DNA from: Pseudomonas sp. S35
GTDB taxonomy: Bacteria > Pseudomonadota > Gammaproteobacteria > Pseudomonadales > Pseudomonadaceae
Reading direction: 5' to 3'
DNA length: 64,000 bases
Assembly: GCF_009866765.1 (NCBI RefSeq)
Contig: NZ_CP019431.1
Location: forward strand, 992,001 to 1,056,000
Position numbers and translations under genes: made by a program. Of the stretch, positions 16,007-23,182 are shown in pieces (position 1 is the stretch's first letter; every line of letters begins with the position of its first letter). A model generated the notes under the pieces. The model saw nothing but the letters and a program-made list of their open reading frames with translations, had not been told where the DNA came from and did not search any database.

Positions 16007-17464
16007 TCAGTAGTCCGATGGCAGCAACACGGTCGTGCTGCTCCGGTCCGCTTCCGTGATGATCCACAACCGTGTTTCATCGCCGGCATCGACGTTGTAG
16101 CTGGAAAACAATCGCTCCCCGGTAGTCAGTGCGCGCTGATTGCTGGTCCAGTCTTCATCGGGCAGTTCTCCCCAGTCACCCGAGAAATGGCGTCGTAAGT
16201 AAAGGCTAGGGTCGAGATGTCCTTGCTCTACTAGGTATTGCACCGAGTGGGTCATCACTAAGCGTCCGGGTTCAAATATCATCCGCGGTGCTTGGTTAGG
16301 AGTGGGAGTAGCTTCTGGTTCTTCAGGCCCAGTCTGTGGATCCGCCGATGAACTGATGGTGATCACCTTGCCGAAGTTGGTGGAGCCTGGCGTCATGTCC
16401 CATGCCCGAATAATGGGTACGAAACGATCTGTCAGGATCCTTACCTCTGAGACGTTGCCGTCCTGGTCTTCGGTGAACTCGGTCTTGCGGACCTTATCTT
16501 TGTAGGTGTCGCCCTTGAGTGCCAATACGCGACCGGTTTTGGATGTCACCACGCCGGATATCGCGCCGGCAGCCAAGGCCAACGCCAAGTGCCAACGCGA
16601 GAGTTCCCTTACGGGAGGTCGTGGCTGAGCGCCGCTTTGACCAAAATGCAGTGTGAAGTCCGGCCACATGCCACGAAGGCGTTTGACCTCATCGCTGAGC
16701 TGTTCAGGTTCAAGGCTGATACGGTAGAAGTGTTCCAGCTCAGTGGATGTCGGGAGAACCCTGTAGGGCTCCCATGGCCAACTCGTTGGTAACGCTTCCG
16801 CACTCAATGTGCCGGCGCCAATTGCCTGGAGGCGTGCGCGTACGTATTTGACCTCTTGCGGTCGAGCCAGGTCCTGGCGGCGAATACGAACACCGAAGAT
16901 CACCACCTGTTTGAAGGTTGGATCAGCGGCATTGTAGATCCGCAGTTCAGTGAAGTGGTTGCACAACCATCCGCATAGCTCATCGTCCAGCACGTAGTGC
17001 GGAACAATCAGCACCATGACCCCACCGTACTGCAGCAGTGGAAGCGCCCGTTGATAGAACATCTTCTCCAGGCGCCGACGGCCGTTACCTTGGTACTGTG
17101 ACGCACCTGCATGGTCAGCGACCAAGTCACCGTAGGGCGGGTTGAGCCAGAGCAGGCCAAAGGCTTGGCGGCTGATCATGGTGTCCATCAGATCGCTATG
17201 CAGCACGCGATCCAGCAGTTTCTTGCAGTGATTGGCACGTTCCTGGTCGTACTCGACTGCGTAAGTCTCTACGCGGTCACGTCCGAGCGCATGAGCCGTT
17301 TCAGCCAGCGCAACACCCTCACCAGCACAGGGATCAAAGATCCGCATCTTGCCAGTGGGAGAGGGTGCCAACGCCTGCAGGGTCCGTTCCAGCGTTATTT
17401 CGTCAGTGGGGTAGTAGCCATTGCGAGCGAAGTTGCGCGCCAAGCGTGGGAACATCAAGGCCAT
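16007..17464 (-). CDS. DUF6094-type adenine DNA methyltransferase-like protein
   Basis: A class I SAM-dependent methyltransferase of 485 residues. The SAM-binding motif is DPCAGEG (residues 44-50) and the catalytic motif IV NPPY (108-111), as in N6-adenine DNA methylases. The N-terminus FARNGYYPTDEITLERTLQAL is typical of the DUF6094 proteins found in ICEs. There is no restriction enzyme next to it, so it may protect or mark the element rather than be part of a restriction system. The next upstream gene ends 22 bp before its start, so it is read from the same transcript. Confidence 0.85.
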   Translation of the reverse strand: MALMFPRLARNFARNGYYPTDEITLERTLQALAPSPTGKMRIFDPCAGEGVALAETAHALGRDRVETYAVEYDQERANHCKKLLDRVLHSDLMDTMISRQAFGLLWLNPPYGDLVADHAGASQYQGNGRRRLEKMFYQRALPLLQYGGVMVLIVPHYVLDDELCGWLCNHFTELRIYNAADPTFKQVVIFGVRIRRQDLARPQEVKYVRARLQAIGAGTLSAEALPTSWPWEPYRVLPTSTELEHFYRISLEPEQLSDEVKRLRGMWPDFTLHFGQSGAQPRPPVRELSRWHLALALAAGAISGVVTSKTGRVLALKGDTYKDKVRKTEFTEDQDGNVSEVRILTDRFVPIIRAWDMTPGSTNFGKVITISSSADPQTGPEEPEATPTPNQAPRMIFEPGRLVMTHSVQYLVEQGHLDPSLYLRRHFSGDWGELPDEDWTSNQRALTTGERLFSSYNVDAGDETRLWIITEADRSSTTVLLPSDY

Positions 17465-17486
17465 GATGAGGCTCCTGAATCAAGGC

Positions 17487-18086
17487 TCAAAACTGAGCGT
17501 GGGTTGAGAGTTGCCCTTGGCGAATGAGATCGCCTAAAGCAGGTTCGAGGACGTCGAGTTGCAACGACAAACGCCATGCCGCGACAGCGCCGGATGTTCC
17601 GGGCAAGAGCTGCAACATGTCGTGTTGGGTGAGCCAGTCCATCACCGGCTTCTGCCAATGTGGCAGCAGTGGTAAAGGGCAGGTGTCCTGGATCAACGGC
17701 CAAAGCCTTTGATGAGGTGACTGCCCGTTCTCAAGAAGGGCGTAGGCGAAGTGGTTGGCTCGATCCGGCTGCACGCAGCGTCGGTCGAACAACCAGAGGT
17801 GAATCAAGCTGCCGAACAAAGTCCCGCGCATTTGACGCGTGGTGCGTTTTTCCAGCAGATCGATGTTGGGAAAGACGGGGAGACTTCGACCGTCCACAAC
17901 AAGGTGAAACTGACTCAGACCATCCTCGGCAGCGCCGAGGGTCAGCCTGGCCATGAACTCCTGCAGTGCCGTGTCACGGCCCCATGCAGAGAGAAACACC
18001 AAGTTGCGTTGCTCGTCACACGCGCAAGCGTCGACGAATAGGTCATTGCACTCCTCGATTGGGAAGAGCGGGGTAGGGCTGGGCAT
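17487..18086 (-). CDS. ICE-associated protein of unknown function
   Basis: A protein of 199 residues with no recognised domain. It starts MPSPTPLFPIEECNDLFVDA, and a GGAGG site 8 nt upstream selects this ATG over another four codons earlier. It is soluble, mixed alpha/beta in appearance, with several Trp and Leu-rich segments and no signal peptide. It sits directly before the DUF6094 methyltransferase gene and follows a structured leader, so it belongs to the ICE core operon. Confidence 0.7.
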   Translation of the reverse strand: MPSPTPLFPIEECNDLFVDACACDEQRNLVFLSAWGRDTALQEFMARLTLGAAEDGLSQFHLVVDGRSLPVFPNIDLLEKRTTRQMRGTLFGSLIHLWLFDRRCVQPDRANHFAYALLENGQSPHQRLWPLIQDTCPLPLLPHWQKPVMDWLTQHDMLQLLPGTSGAVAAWRLSLQLDVLEPALGDLIRQGQLSTHAQF

Positions 18087-18110
18087 GGGAACCTCCATTA
18101 TGAAGAGGGA

Positions 18111-18146
18111 ACCCGCCCGGAGGGGCGGTGAGCCCCTCGGGGGTGT
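18111..18146 (-). promoter_or_regulatory. Structured leader before the 199-residue unknown gene
   Basis: Minus strand: CACCCC, hairpin GAGGGG-CTCACCG-CCCCTC, then CGGGCGGGTT. Outer CCC/GGG pairing is possible. The loop-to-downstream pairing (ACC/GGT) is short here. Confidence 0.5.
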
Positions 18147-18158
18147 TATCAGTGAGTG

Positions 18159-18440
18159 TTATTGCTTGGGAAACAGCTCTACGTCCGATTTGAACGTTTT
18201 ATCGTTCGGGTCGAACGAAACCGTGTCGTTATGAAACAGAGGGCTGTGCTTAGTCAGAAAGATTTTTCCCAGGTACTGGGAGCGGAGTGCCACGGCGGCA
18301 TCAGCTTGTTCAGCCGTCATGTCGAGCTCTTCTATGAAGAAATCCCACAGTTCCTCATCCGTCGATACTTCGTTGTTGGCAAGTTGATCGTCGATATTGT
18401 TCAGAACTGCAGCGGTCAGGTTGCTGAAAATTGGGTTCAT
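18159..18440 (-). CDS. Small acidic ICE protein of unknown function
   Basis: 93 residues, starting MNPIFSNLTAAVL behind a good ACGGAG site; longer in-frame starts lack one. It is acidic, with a DDQLANNEVSTDEELWDFFIEELDMT stretch in its middle that could be a protein-binding helix pair. No family is recognised. It is preceded by one of the recurring hairpin leaders and is part of the run of small genes between SNF2 and the pilus operon. Confidence 0.65.
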   Translation of the reverse strand: MNPIFSNLTAAVLNNIDDQLANNEVSTDEELWDFFIEELDMTAEQADAAVALRSQYLGKIFLTKHSPLFHNDTVSFDPNDKTFKSDVELFPKQ

Positions 18441-18461
18441 ATAGTGCTCCGTAAATGCGAA

Positions 18462-18494
18462 GGAGCGCCCATGAGGGAGCCCCTCAAGGGTGGG
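18462..18494 (-). promoter_or_regulatory. Structured leader before the 93-residue gene
   Basis: Minus strand: CACCC, hairpin TGAGGG-GCT-CCCTCA, then TGGGC. The outer CCC/GGG pair is kept and the loop is short. The nearby GGAGC (the ribosome site) could pair with the GCTCC of the loop and stem, which would affect translation (inference). Confidence 0.5.
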
Positions 18495-18505
18495 TGTTGG
18501 AACAA

Positions 18506-19123
18506 TCAGAAATTGGAGATCGTCCAGACTTGTAGTTTGAAATCCAGCACGTAGCCGAGCTCGCCCAAGCGAGTGCATTGCTGACGTAAGCGGTGACGAT
18601 CAACGGTGGTGTCAAGCTTGACGGTATCGCCCAGAGGCCAGATTGTGCCGAACAGGTCCGCATCTTGTTCTGCGCTGCTGGTCATGTTCGGCAGAGGCAT
18701 TCCAAAGGGGGCATTCTCTGCTGCAGATGGTTCGACAGCGCCGTTTGCTCCCTTGGGCGACGCCAGCTTTTTACGTTGTTGGAGAGGCCTTGGCGGCGCT
18801 GAAGAGGTCTCTTCATCAATGGGGTCGGGCTCACTCGCAGAGAGCGTGGCAGCGTCTTCCGCTGTCAACTTATCCACATCGTCCAAGCTCATGCTTTCGA
18901 GTTTTGCACGAATCTCGACGACTAGCCGACCCGATGTCGAGTAGTACGAAGGGCGAATTTCTGTGATCAGGAAATCGCCTCGGTATTTACCCTCATTGTA
19001 CTGATCGAGGAGCGCGTCTTTGATGACGAACTCACCGATTGAAGTTGAAAGTCGTCCTACGTTGAAGTCGCCGTTACGGCCGCTGATGGTACGGATGGCC
19101 AGTTGGCCTGGGATGTTGATCAT
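18506..19123 (-). CDS. DUF3275 family ICE protein
   Basis: 205 residues. The N-terminal block MINIPGQLAIRTISGRNGDF followed by NVGRLSTSIGEFVIKDA is the hallmark of DUF3275, a family confined largely to ICEs of this class. A GTGGAGC site supports this ATG over one four codons upstream. The second half is Ser/Pro/Glu-rich, probably disordered, with an acidic EPDPIDEE run. The biochemical role is unknown. It is preceded by a terminator rather than the hairpin leader, unlike its neighbours. Confidence 0.85.
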   Translation of the reverse strand: MINIPGQLAIRTISGRNGDFNVGRLSTSIGEFVIKDALLDQYNEGKYRGDFLITEIRPSYYSTSGRLVVEIRAKLESMSLDDVDKLTAEDAATLSASEPDPIDEETSSAPPRPLQQRKKLASPKGANGAVEPSAAENAPFGMPLPNMTSSAEQDADLFGTIWPLGDTVKLDTTVDRHRLRQQCTRLGELGYVLDFKLQVWTISNF

Positions 19124-19146
19124 GTGCAGCTCCACACTGCTATGAA

Positions 19147-19174
19147 TGAAAAAAGCCCGACAAATGTCGGGCTT
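19147..19174 (-). terminator. Rho-independent terminator upstream of the DUF3275 gene
   Basis: Minus strand AGCCCGACA-TT-TGTCGGGCT followed by TTTTTC. It lies between the 111-residue small gene and DUF3275, so it ends or attenuates the transcript coming from upstream. Confidence 0.85.
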
Positions 19175-19201
19175 GGGGGAGTGCTGTGAATGCCGAAGCG
19201 G

Positions 19202-19537
19202 TTATGGGCAAGAAGTGTGCATTTCTTCTTTGAGTGAGATGTAGAGGTAGAAAACGCCAGGTGGCGATTCAATTCGGTCAAGTTTCAAGTCCAACCAGAC
19301 TCGATCTGAGCTGTTGCCGTCAGGCAGCAGGCGATAGAGGCCGAAATGGATCAGGTCGCTGTCAGGTTGCAAATGCAGCTCTCGGTAGGCCTCCAGGACA
19401 ACATCGCCCAGTCGCTGACTGATAACAGAGGCATCCTGTTGGTTTTCAATATGTACCGCTTCTTGCCAGGCCCTAGGGGTCAACACGACCGGTAGCTTGA
19501 GCAAATCAGGCGATACTAGGTGAGAAAGTTTTTTCAT
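19202..19537 (-). CDS. Small ICE protein, paralogue A
   Basis: 111 residues starting MKKLSHLVSPDLLKL after a CTGGAG site. No family is recognised. Its C-terminal half (RLLPDGNSSDRVWLDLKLDR, then ESPPGVF and HTSCP) closely resembles that of the next upstream gene, so the two are tandem paralogues. The shared part looks like a beta-rich domain ending in a conserved Ser-Cys-Pro. It is part of the run of small leader-controlled genes. Confidence 0.65.
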   Translation of the reverse strand: MKKLSHLVSPDLLKLPVVLTPRAWQEAVHIENQQDASVISQRLGDVVLEAYRELHLQPDSDLIHFGLYRLLPDGNSSDRVWLDLKLDRIESPPGVFYLYISLKEEMHTSCP

Positions 19538-19550
19538 GGTCGACTCCAGG

Positions 19551-19597
19551 TGTGAAAACCACCTGGCCCATACGGGAGGTGGTTTCCCGTTGGGTGT
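19551..19597 (-). promoter_or_regulatory. Structured leader with strong pseudoknot potential, before paralogue A
   Basis: Minus strand: CACCC, hairpin ACGGG-loop-CCCGT, then TGGGCC. The loop AAACCACCT is exactly complementary to the downstream AGGTGGTTT. This is the clearest copy of the motif. Confidence 0.6.
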
Positions 19598-19637
19598 GTA
19601 TAGGGTATTAAGACGGTGATTTAGGCTTTGTATCCTG

Positions 19638-20087
19638 TCAGTACTCGTCGTCACATGGGCAAGAAATGTGTATCTCTTGGACTCGGAAGTCGAGGGAGAA
19701 AACGCCAGGTGACGATTCATTTCGGTCAAGTCTCACGTCCAACAAGACTTGATCTGAACTGCCGTCAGGCAGCATTCGACACTCCTCGTCAGGCCCAAGC
19801 GCGAGTAGCTGCACTTCTTCTGCTATCAGGAACCCTTCTTCTTCAGTCAAGCGTGAACAAACTCTGCCATTAATGGCCGCGTGTACTCCCTTATCCCAAG
19901 CTCGATTGAGCGAGGGAACGGTCTTGAACAACTCGGGTACGTTGGGCAGGCCGGCGCGGTATGCGTCGGCGCCTAGGATATGAGCCTCGATCACATAGAT
20001 AATCTGATCAATCTTATTTTCAAAGATCACTGCTTTTGCATAAGCAACGCGTATGTCAAGAGCTTGTGTAAATAACGTGTTCATCAT
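19638..20087 (-). CDS. Small ICE protein, paralogue B
   Basis: 149 residues, starting MMNTLFTQALDIRVAY behind GGAG. The N-terminal half is helical and lacks a counterpart in paralogue A. The C-terminal half (RMLPDGSSDQVLLDVRLDR, ESSPGVF, HISCP) is shared with it. It ends in an acidic DDEY after the conserved Ser-Cys-Pro. Function unknown. A hairpin leader precedes it. Confidence 0.65.
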   Translation of the reverse strand: MMNTLFTQALDIRVAYAKAVIFENKIDQIIYVIEAHILGADAYRAGLPNVPELFKTVPSLNRAWDKGVHAAINGRVCSRLTEEEGFLIAEEVQLLALGPDEECRMLPDGSSDQVLLDVRLDRNESSPGVFSLDFRVQEIHISCPCDDEY

Positions 20088-20104
20088 GGTGAGTCTCCAA
20101 TGTA

Positions 20105-20143
20105 TGAGAATCACCGTACCCAGAAGGGCGGTGTTCCCTTCGG
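20105..20143 (-). promoter_or_regulatory. Structured leader before paralogue B
   Basis: Minus strand: hairpin GAAGGG-AACACCG-CCCTTC, then TGGGTACGGTG. Loop CACCG is complementary to downstream CGGTG. Confidence 0.55.
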
Positions 20144-20144
20144 A

Positions 20145-20171
20145 TGATGAAAGGCACCCGAAGGGTGCCTT
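20145..20171 (-). terminator. Probable terminator after the STY4534-family gene
   Basis: Minus strand AGGCACCC-TTC-GGGTGCCT followed by a short T run (TTTCATC). The stem is strong but the T tract weak, so partial termination is likely. Confidence 0.55.
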
Positions 20172-20184
20172 GCAACAGAGTGAA

Positions 20185-20721
20185 TCAAGATGCCTTACGC
20201 TGCCGTTTAGCAGGCGTTGGCTCCGGTTGTTCCTCCGCAACTGGCTCGATTGCTTCTTCGCTTTCGAGTGGTGCTTCAGATTGTGCTTCGCCTTGTTCAG
20301 CAACTGTTTCAACTTCACGAGGCTTGGCTTCATAAACGGTTTGCCCGTCTACCTTGATCCAGCCGATAAACAAAAGTCGTCCTTTGAGGCTTGCTCCAGG
20401 TTGACCCTTTTTATCGCCTTTCTCATAGGTAAAAGCATCGGTCCAGATATCGCCGATACGGAAGCTCACAAGGACCTTCTTTCCTGCTTCAACGGCCGCT
20501 TGGCTGCGACGAATCAGCTTTTCAGCTTCGGCGCCGACAATGTTGCAGTCGATGTAGGAGTACTCGGCTTCATCTGTAGAACCGCGCAGCGCCGCAACGG
20601 TGACAGCCATGAATGGCTTACCTTTGCCGCGAGGTTTCACTTCACGGATACGGTTGAGGTAACCGATACCAGTGGTGTGAAGGTCGAAGAATTTGGCTTC
20701 GTTGGTTTGAGTAGTGCTCAT
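20185..20721 (-). CDS. STY4534-family ICE protein (DUF3577)
   Basis: 178 residues from MSTTQTNEAKFFDLHTTGIG, with the DUF3577 features YLNRIREV, KGKPFMAVTVAALRG and YIDCNIVG. Such proteins are annotated as ICE replication proteins (STY4534 family of SPI-7) and look OB-fold/SSB-like, with a beta-rich core (about 1-130) and an acidic Glu/Pro tail, though the C-terminus ends basic (KRQRKAS). The start follows a TTGGAG site. It probably binds DNA or a replication partner during ICE excision and replication (family-level inference). Confidence 0.85.
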   Translation of the reverse strand: MSTTQTNEAKFFDLHTTGIGYLNRIREVKPRGKGKPFMAVTVAALRGSTDEAEYSYIDCNIVGAEAEKLIRRSQAAVEAGKKVLVSFRIGDIWTDAFTYEKGDKKGQPGASLKGRLLFIGWIKVDGQTVYEAKPREVETVAEQGEAQSEAPLESEEAIEPVAEEQPEPTPAKRQRKAS

Positions 20722-20751
20722 GATGATTCTCCAATTTCGAAATAACAGAAA

Positions 20752-20795
20752 GCGGAGAAACACTTCGCCCTTGGGGGAAAGTATTCCCCGCGAGG
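20752..20795 (-). promoter_or_regulatory. Structured leader before the STY4534-family gene
   Basis: Minus strand: CACCCT, hairpin GGGG-AATACTT-TCCCC, then AAGGGCGAAGTGTTTCTCCG. Loop AATACTT pairs throughout with AAGTGTT, allowing one G-U. It is near-identical in layout to the leader of the 99-residue gene. Confidence 0.6.
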
Positions 20796-20817
20796 GTGGT
20801 AGAGCTAAGGAGTTTGC

Positions 20818-21057
20818 TTAGTGCAAGAGTTTCATGGCAGCAATCAGCACACCAGTGGTGGCTGACAACATGACACCCATGCGAATGGTGAGTCTTACTT
20901 CGAGCTGAGCGATTTCAGCACGAATAGCAGTGATATCAGCTTTAGTGGCGAGTAGCGTGAGCATGTCGGTCTCCAAAGCCTCAATGACAGCATTAGCTTT
21001 CTGTTCCGATACGTTGATCGAGATCAGCGCTTGGTAGAGAGCCAGTTCGGTTTTCAT
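20818..21057 (-). CDS. Small coiled-coil membrane protein
   Basis: 79 residues, starting MKTELALYQALISINV after a strong GGAGGT site. A helical region with heptad-like spacing (AIRAEIAQLEVRLTIRMG) runs into a C-terminal hydrophobic segment (VMLSATTGVLIAAMKLL). It resembles the DUF1640/CCDC90-like small coiled-coil, tail-anchored proteins, but the match is loose. It may sit in the inner membrane with its coiled coil in the cytoplasm. Role unknown. Confidence 0.65.
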   Translation of the reverse strand: MKTELALYQALISINVSEQKANAVIEALETDMLTLLATKADITAIRAEIAQLEVRLTIRMGVMLSATTGVLIAAMKLLH

Positions 21058-21076
21058 CAGACCTCCAAAAAATTGA

Positions 21077-21110
21077 GAGGCCTGCCCTGACGGGGTAGGC
21101 CCGTCATGGG
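21077..21110 (-). promoter_or_regulatory. Structured leader before the coiled-coil gene
   Basis: Minus strand: CACCC, hairpin TGACGGG-CCTAC-CCCGTCA, then GGGCAGGCC. The AGGCC can pair with GGCCT at the stem-loop border. Confidence 0.5.
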
Positions 21111-21113
21111 TGG

Positions 21114-21251
21114 GGGAAGGTGCTTCCATCGACTTAGTCGACTGACCGCGCTGCCGGAAGCTATGGCGATCTTGGGAATGGATCAATGCGGTAAACCGCA
21201 TCGTAGTCTCTCGGATCCAGACTACTTGGGCATGTTGCTGACAACGTCAGC
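21114..21251 (-). repeat. Duplicated leader region, copy 1
   Basis: About 140 bp that match the region upstream of the 99-residue gene with many substitutions. Shared blocks are AAGGTGCTTC, GACCGCGCT, GACAACGTCAGC and, on the minus strand, GCTGACGTTGTCAGC (a palindrome) at the 5' end. It stands directly upstream of the coiled-coil gene leader, so it is probably a duplicated promoter or control region, or a duplicated small RNA. Confidence 0.65.
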
Positions 21252-21363
21252 GATACATGTGCAGATCATGAAAATACGAATGCCGCTTGTCAAGCCCCTC
21301 CCGTAAAAACTCCAATGAAGCCTTCCCAACGGGAAGGCTTCCTACGGGGAGAGGATAAGCGGC

Positions 21364-21663
21364 TTAGCAAGTTGCAGATGTCAGTGATCGCGCAATGGGT
21401 TTCTTACGAGACCGGCGAGCGGGTTTTTCGACCACTCGTGTATTTGCCGCGTACCAATGGTTCAGATCAACACCTTTACGAGCTAATGCTGGCAGGTGAT
21501 CCATTTCACGCACCAGGCGATCGGGTACGCAAGGTGGAGGAAGCAATGGACCTGCTTTGGCATGGATAGCGGTAGGCGCAGCGCTAGGTTTTCTCATGGC
21601 GCGCAGGAAACTACGCGTGACAGTGCCGATCGCGAAACCCAAGCTGTAAGCGAGTTTGGACAT
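21364..21663 (-). CDS. Small basic protein of unknown function
   Basis: 99 residues, starting MSKLAYSLGFAIGTVTRSFL after a CAGGAG site. It has a short hydrophobic N-terminus followed by a Pro-rich middle and a very basic tail (RRSRKKPIARS). It could be a small membrane-attached or nucleic-acid-binding protein. No family is recognised. It is the first of the small-gene run after the pilus operon and has both the hairpin leader and a duplicated 140-bp control region upstream. Confidence 0.55.
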   Translation of the reverse strand: MSKLAYSLGFAIGTVTRSFLRAMRKPSAAPTAIHAKAGPLLPPPCVPDRLVREMDHLPALARKGVDLNHWYAANTRVVEKPARRSRKKPIARSLTSATC

Positions 21664-21687
21664 GGTGATTCTCCTGCAGGTTAAGTG

Positions 21688-21731
21688 CGGAGAACACACT
21701 GGCCCTGTTGGGGAAGTGATTCCCCGCGAGG
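21688..21731 (-). promoter_or_regulatory. Structured leader before the 99-residue gene
   Basis: Minus strand: ACCTCGC, hairpin GGGG-AATCACT-TCCCC, then CAGGGCCAGTGTGTTCTCCG. Loop CACT pairs with downstream AGTG. Very similar to the leader of the STY4534-family gene. Confidence 0.6.
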
Positions 21732-21734
21732 TGA

Positions 21735-21874
21735 GTTGCTTAAGGTGCTTCTATCGACAGTTGCCGACCGACCGCGCTACCAGAAGCTCAGCGGTCTTGG
21801 GCGGATCAGACACGAAAATCGTATCGCAGTCTTCAAGATCCTGACTGCCTGGGCATGATGCTGACAACGTCAGC
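21735..21874 (-). repeat. Duplicated leader region, copy 2
   Basis: The second copy of the region described upstream of the coiled-coil gene. The same blocks occur in the same order, ending with the palindrome GCTGAC-AAC-GTCAGC. Divergence is substantial, so the duplication is not recent, yet the palindrome is exact in both. Confidence 0.65.
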
Positions 21875-22209
21875 AAAACACGCTCATATCATCGAAGGGG
21901 GGAAGTGATGTGTCAAGCGGGAGGGGAAATTCGGGGGAAGGCAAAAGCAGATTTAACTGAACAGGAGAAACTACCGAGAGTAGCTGGGTCAACAGTCACC
22001 CTCGGTTGTAGTTAAGACACGTCTTTCAGAAAAAAATACCACCTGTGAGAGATTGAGAAGTCATCGATCCCTGGGCTGTGATCTAAACATCTCACTTCCT
22101 ACACCTGGCCGATTATCGTGGCTGAGGCCAGCAAACATAAGGCACGCATCCGCGCACAAAAGGAGCCCTGCGTTTCGCCGGCGGGCCACCGGCAGGGAAA
22201 AGCGGCTAC

Positions 22210-22257
22210 CAATGGGTAGCCTGATCATCCTTTGCAAGACGATCAGGCTACCCATTG
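22210..22257. repeat. 17-bp perfect inverted repeat with 14-nt spacer
   Basis: CAATGGGTAGCCTGATC and its exact reverse complement GATCAGGCTACCCATTG are separated by ATCCTTTGCAAGAC. The stem is perfect and no T run follows on either strand, so it is not a standard terminator. It may be a small-RNA structure, a protein-binding site or a mobile-element end. Confidence 0.8.
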
Positions 22258-22264
22258 TGTGAGC

Positions 22265-22302
22265 TTTAAAAAGTATGGGCCACAACACCAGTGTGGCCCT
22301 TA
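22265..22302 (-). terminator. Probable terminator after the pilus operon
   Basis: Minus strand GGGCCACA-CTGGTGT-TGTGGCCC followed by ATACTTTTT. It lies about 300 bp beyond pilM in the direction of transcription, a likely end of the pilus transcript. Confidence 0.6.
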
Positions 22303-22595
22303 GACTACGGTGCTTCGAACCTCAACAAAGCCCTATGTGCCTATGAACTCGCAATTCACGAGTTAGACGGCTGCGTGTCTGGCTTGGACAGGGAGACACA
22401 GGGAGAGCCTTGAATCAGGTCCGCACGCCCTTCCCGGAGCTATGCGTGCTTTAGGGTTGATGATGAGGCACGCCGCATCACCGGGCGCTACTGATGACCG
22501 CCAGTAGCCAGCGGGGTGGAAACTTTGTCGCGTTCATTATGTTGAGAGCCCGAGGTATATGCAACCTCGCACCGGATACAAAGACGCTAATCAAG

Positions 22596-23036
22596 TCAGT
22601 TGACTGCCACGGCTGCGCCTTCAGGAATGACGTTGGGGAGAATGATGTCTGTTTTTCCCGACCTGGGCGAAATCAACACTCCTGCTCGGTTCACTCCTAC
22701 TGTGATCGACTGGGTTCGCTCCACCAAAGCTGCAGGTAATCCTGGAGGTGCCGTACCCGCAAAGTAGGTATAGCTTTGTCCCGCAGATATGTAGGTCATA
22801 ACCCCTGGAGGTTTTGAAAACCATGCTGGCAGGTTGAGTGCTTCATCAGCCGGCGTCCCTGTATACCCGGCGTTTGCCTTCGCATACTCAGCTGCTGCGG
22901 ATCTATAGACGAGCAAATTGCGACTCAGAGAGTCGAGGGTCGCATAGTCTGTGATTTGTTCGGATTGCTTTTGCTGTTGATTGAACAAACCCACAGCGAT
23001 CAGCAGGATTGTGAGAACTGCCCAATTTAGCGACAT
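22596..23036 (-). CDS. pilM: PilM-type conjugative pilus protein
   Basis: 146 residues with an N-terminal membrane anchor (SLNWAVLTILLIAVGLF), then a helical stretch and a small C-terminal domain. The size, anchor and place at the end of a pilL-to-pilV operon match PilM of the R64/PAPI-1 type IVb thin pilus. It presumably helps assemble the pilus at the inner membrane. An unknown open frame of about 440 bp separates it from pilV. Confidence 0.75.
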   Translation of the reverse strand: MSLNWAVLTILLIAVGLFNQQQKQSEQITDYATLDSLSRNLLVYRSAAAEYAKANAGYTGTPADEALNLPAWFSKPPGVMTYISAGQSYTYFAGTAPPGLPAALVERTQSITVGVNRAGVLISPRSGKTDIILPNVIPEGAAVAVN

Positions 23037-23182
23037 GACTGAGCCTCAAGAGTGTCAGACGTAATTGTCACCGAAGCTCAACCAGATCGTCTTGGGAAAA
23101 TACGAGGTCGGGCTACAACAGATTTTGCTGCTTCGGACTATAGTCGGCTGACGACAATAGTCAGGCCCTCAGAGTTCGAAAG

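Larger units (their letters stand above)
21875..22595. other. Non-coding stretch between small-gene run and pilus operon
   Basis: About 720 bp with no convincing gene on either strand; the short open frames have no family match or ribosome sites. It holds a 17-bp perfect inverted repeat, a minus-strand terminator-like hairpin, and a shorter ACCGAG/CTCGGT inverted pair around CTGGGTCAACAG. It could hold a promoter for the downstream minus-strand genes, a small RNA, or a cis-acting transfer site. Nothing here decides between these. Confidence 0.6.

Noticed and set aside
21315..21569. 84-residue plus-strand frame
   Set aside because: Opposite to the better supported 99-residue gene with a good ribosome site; everything else here is minus strand.
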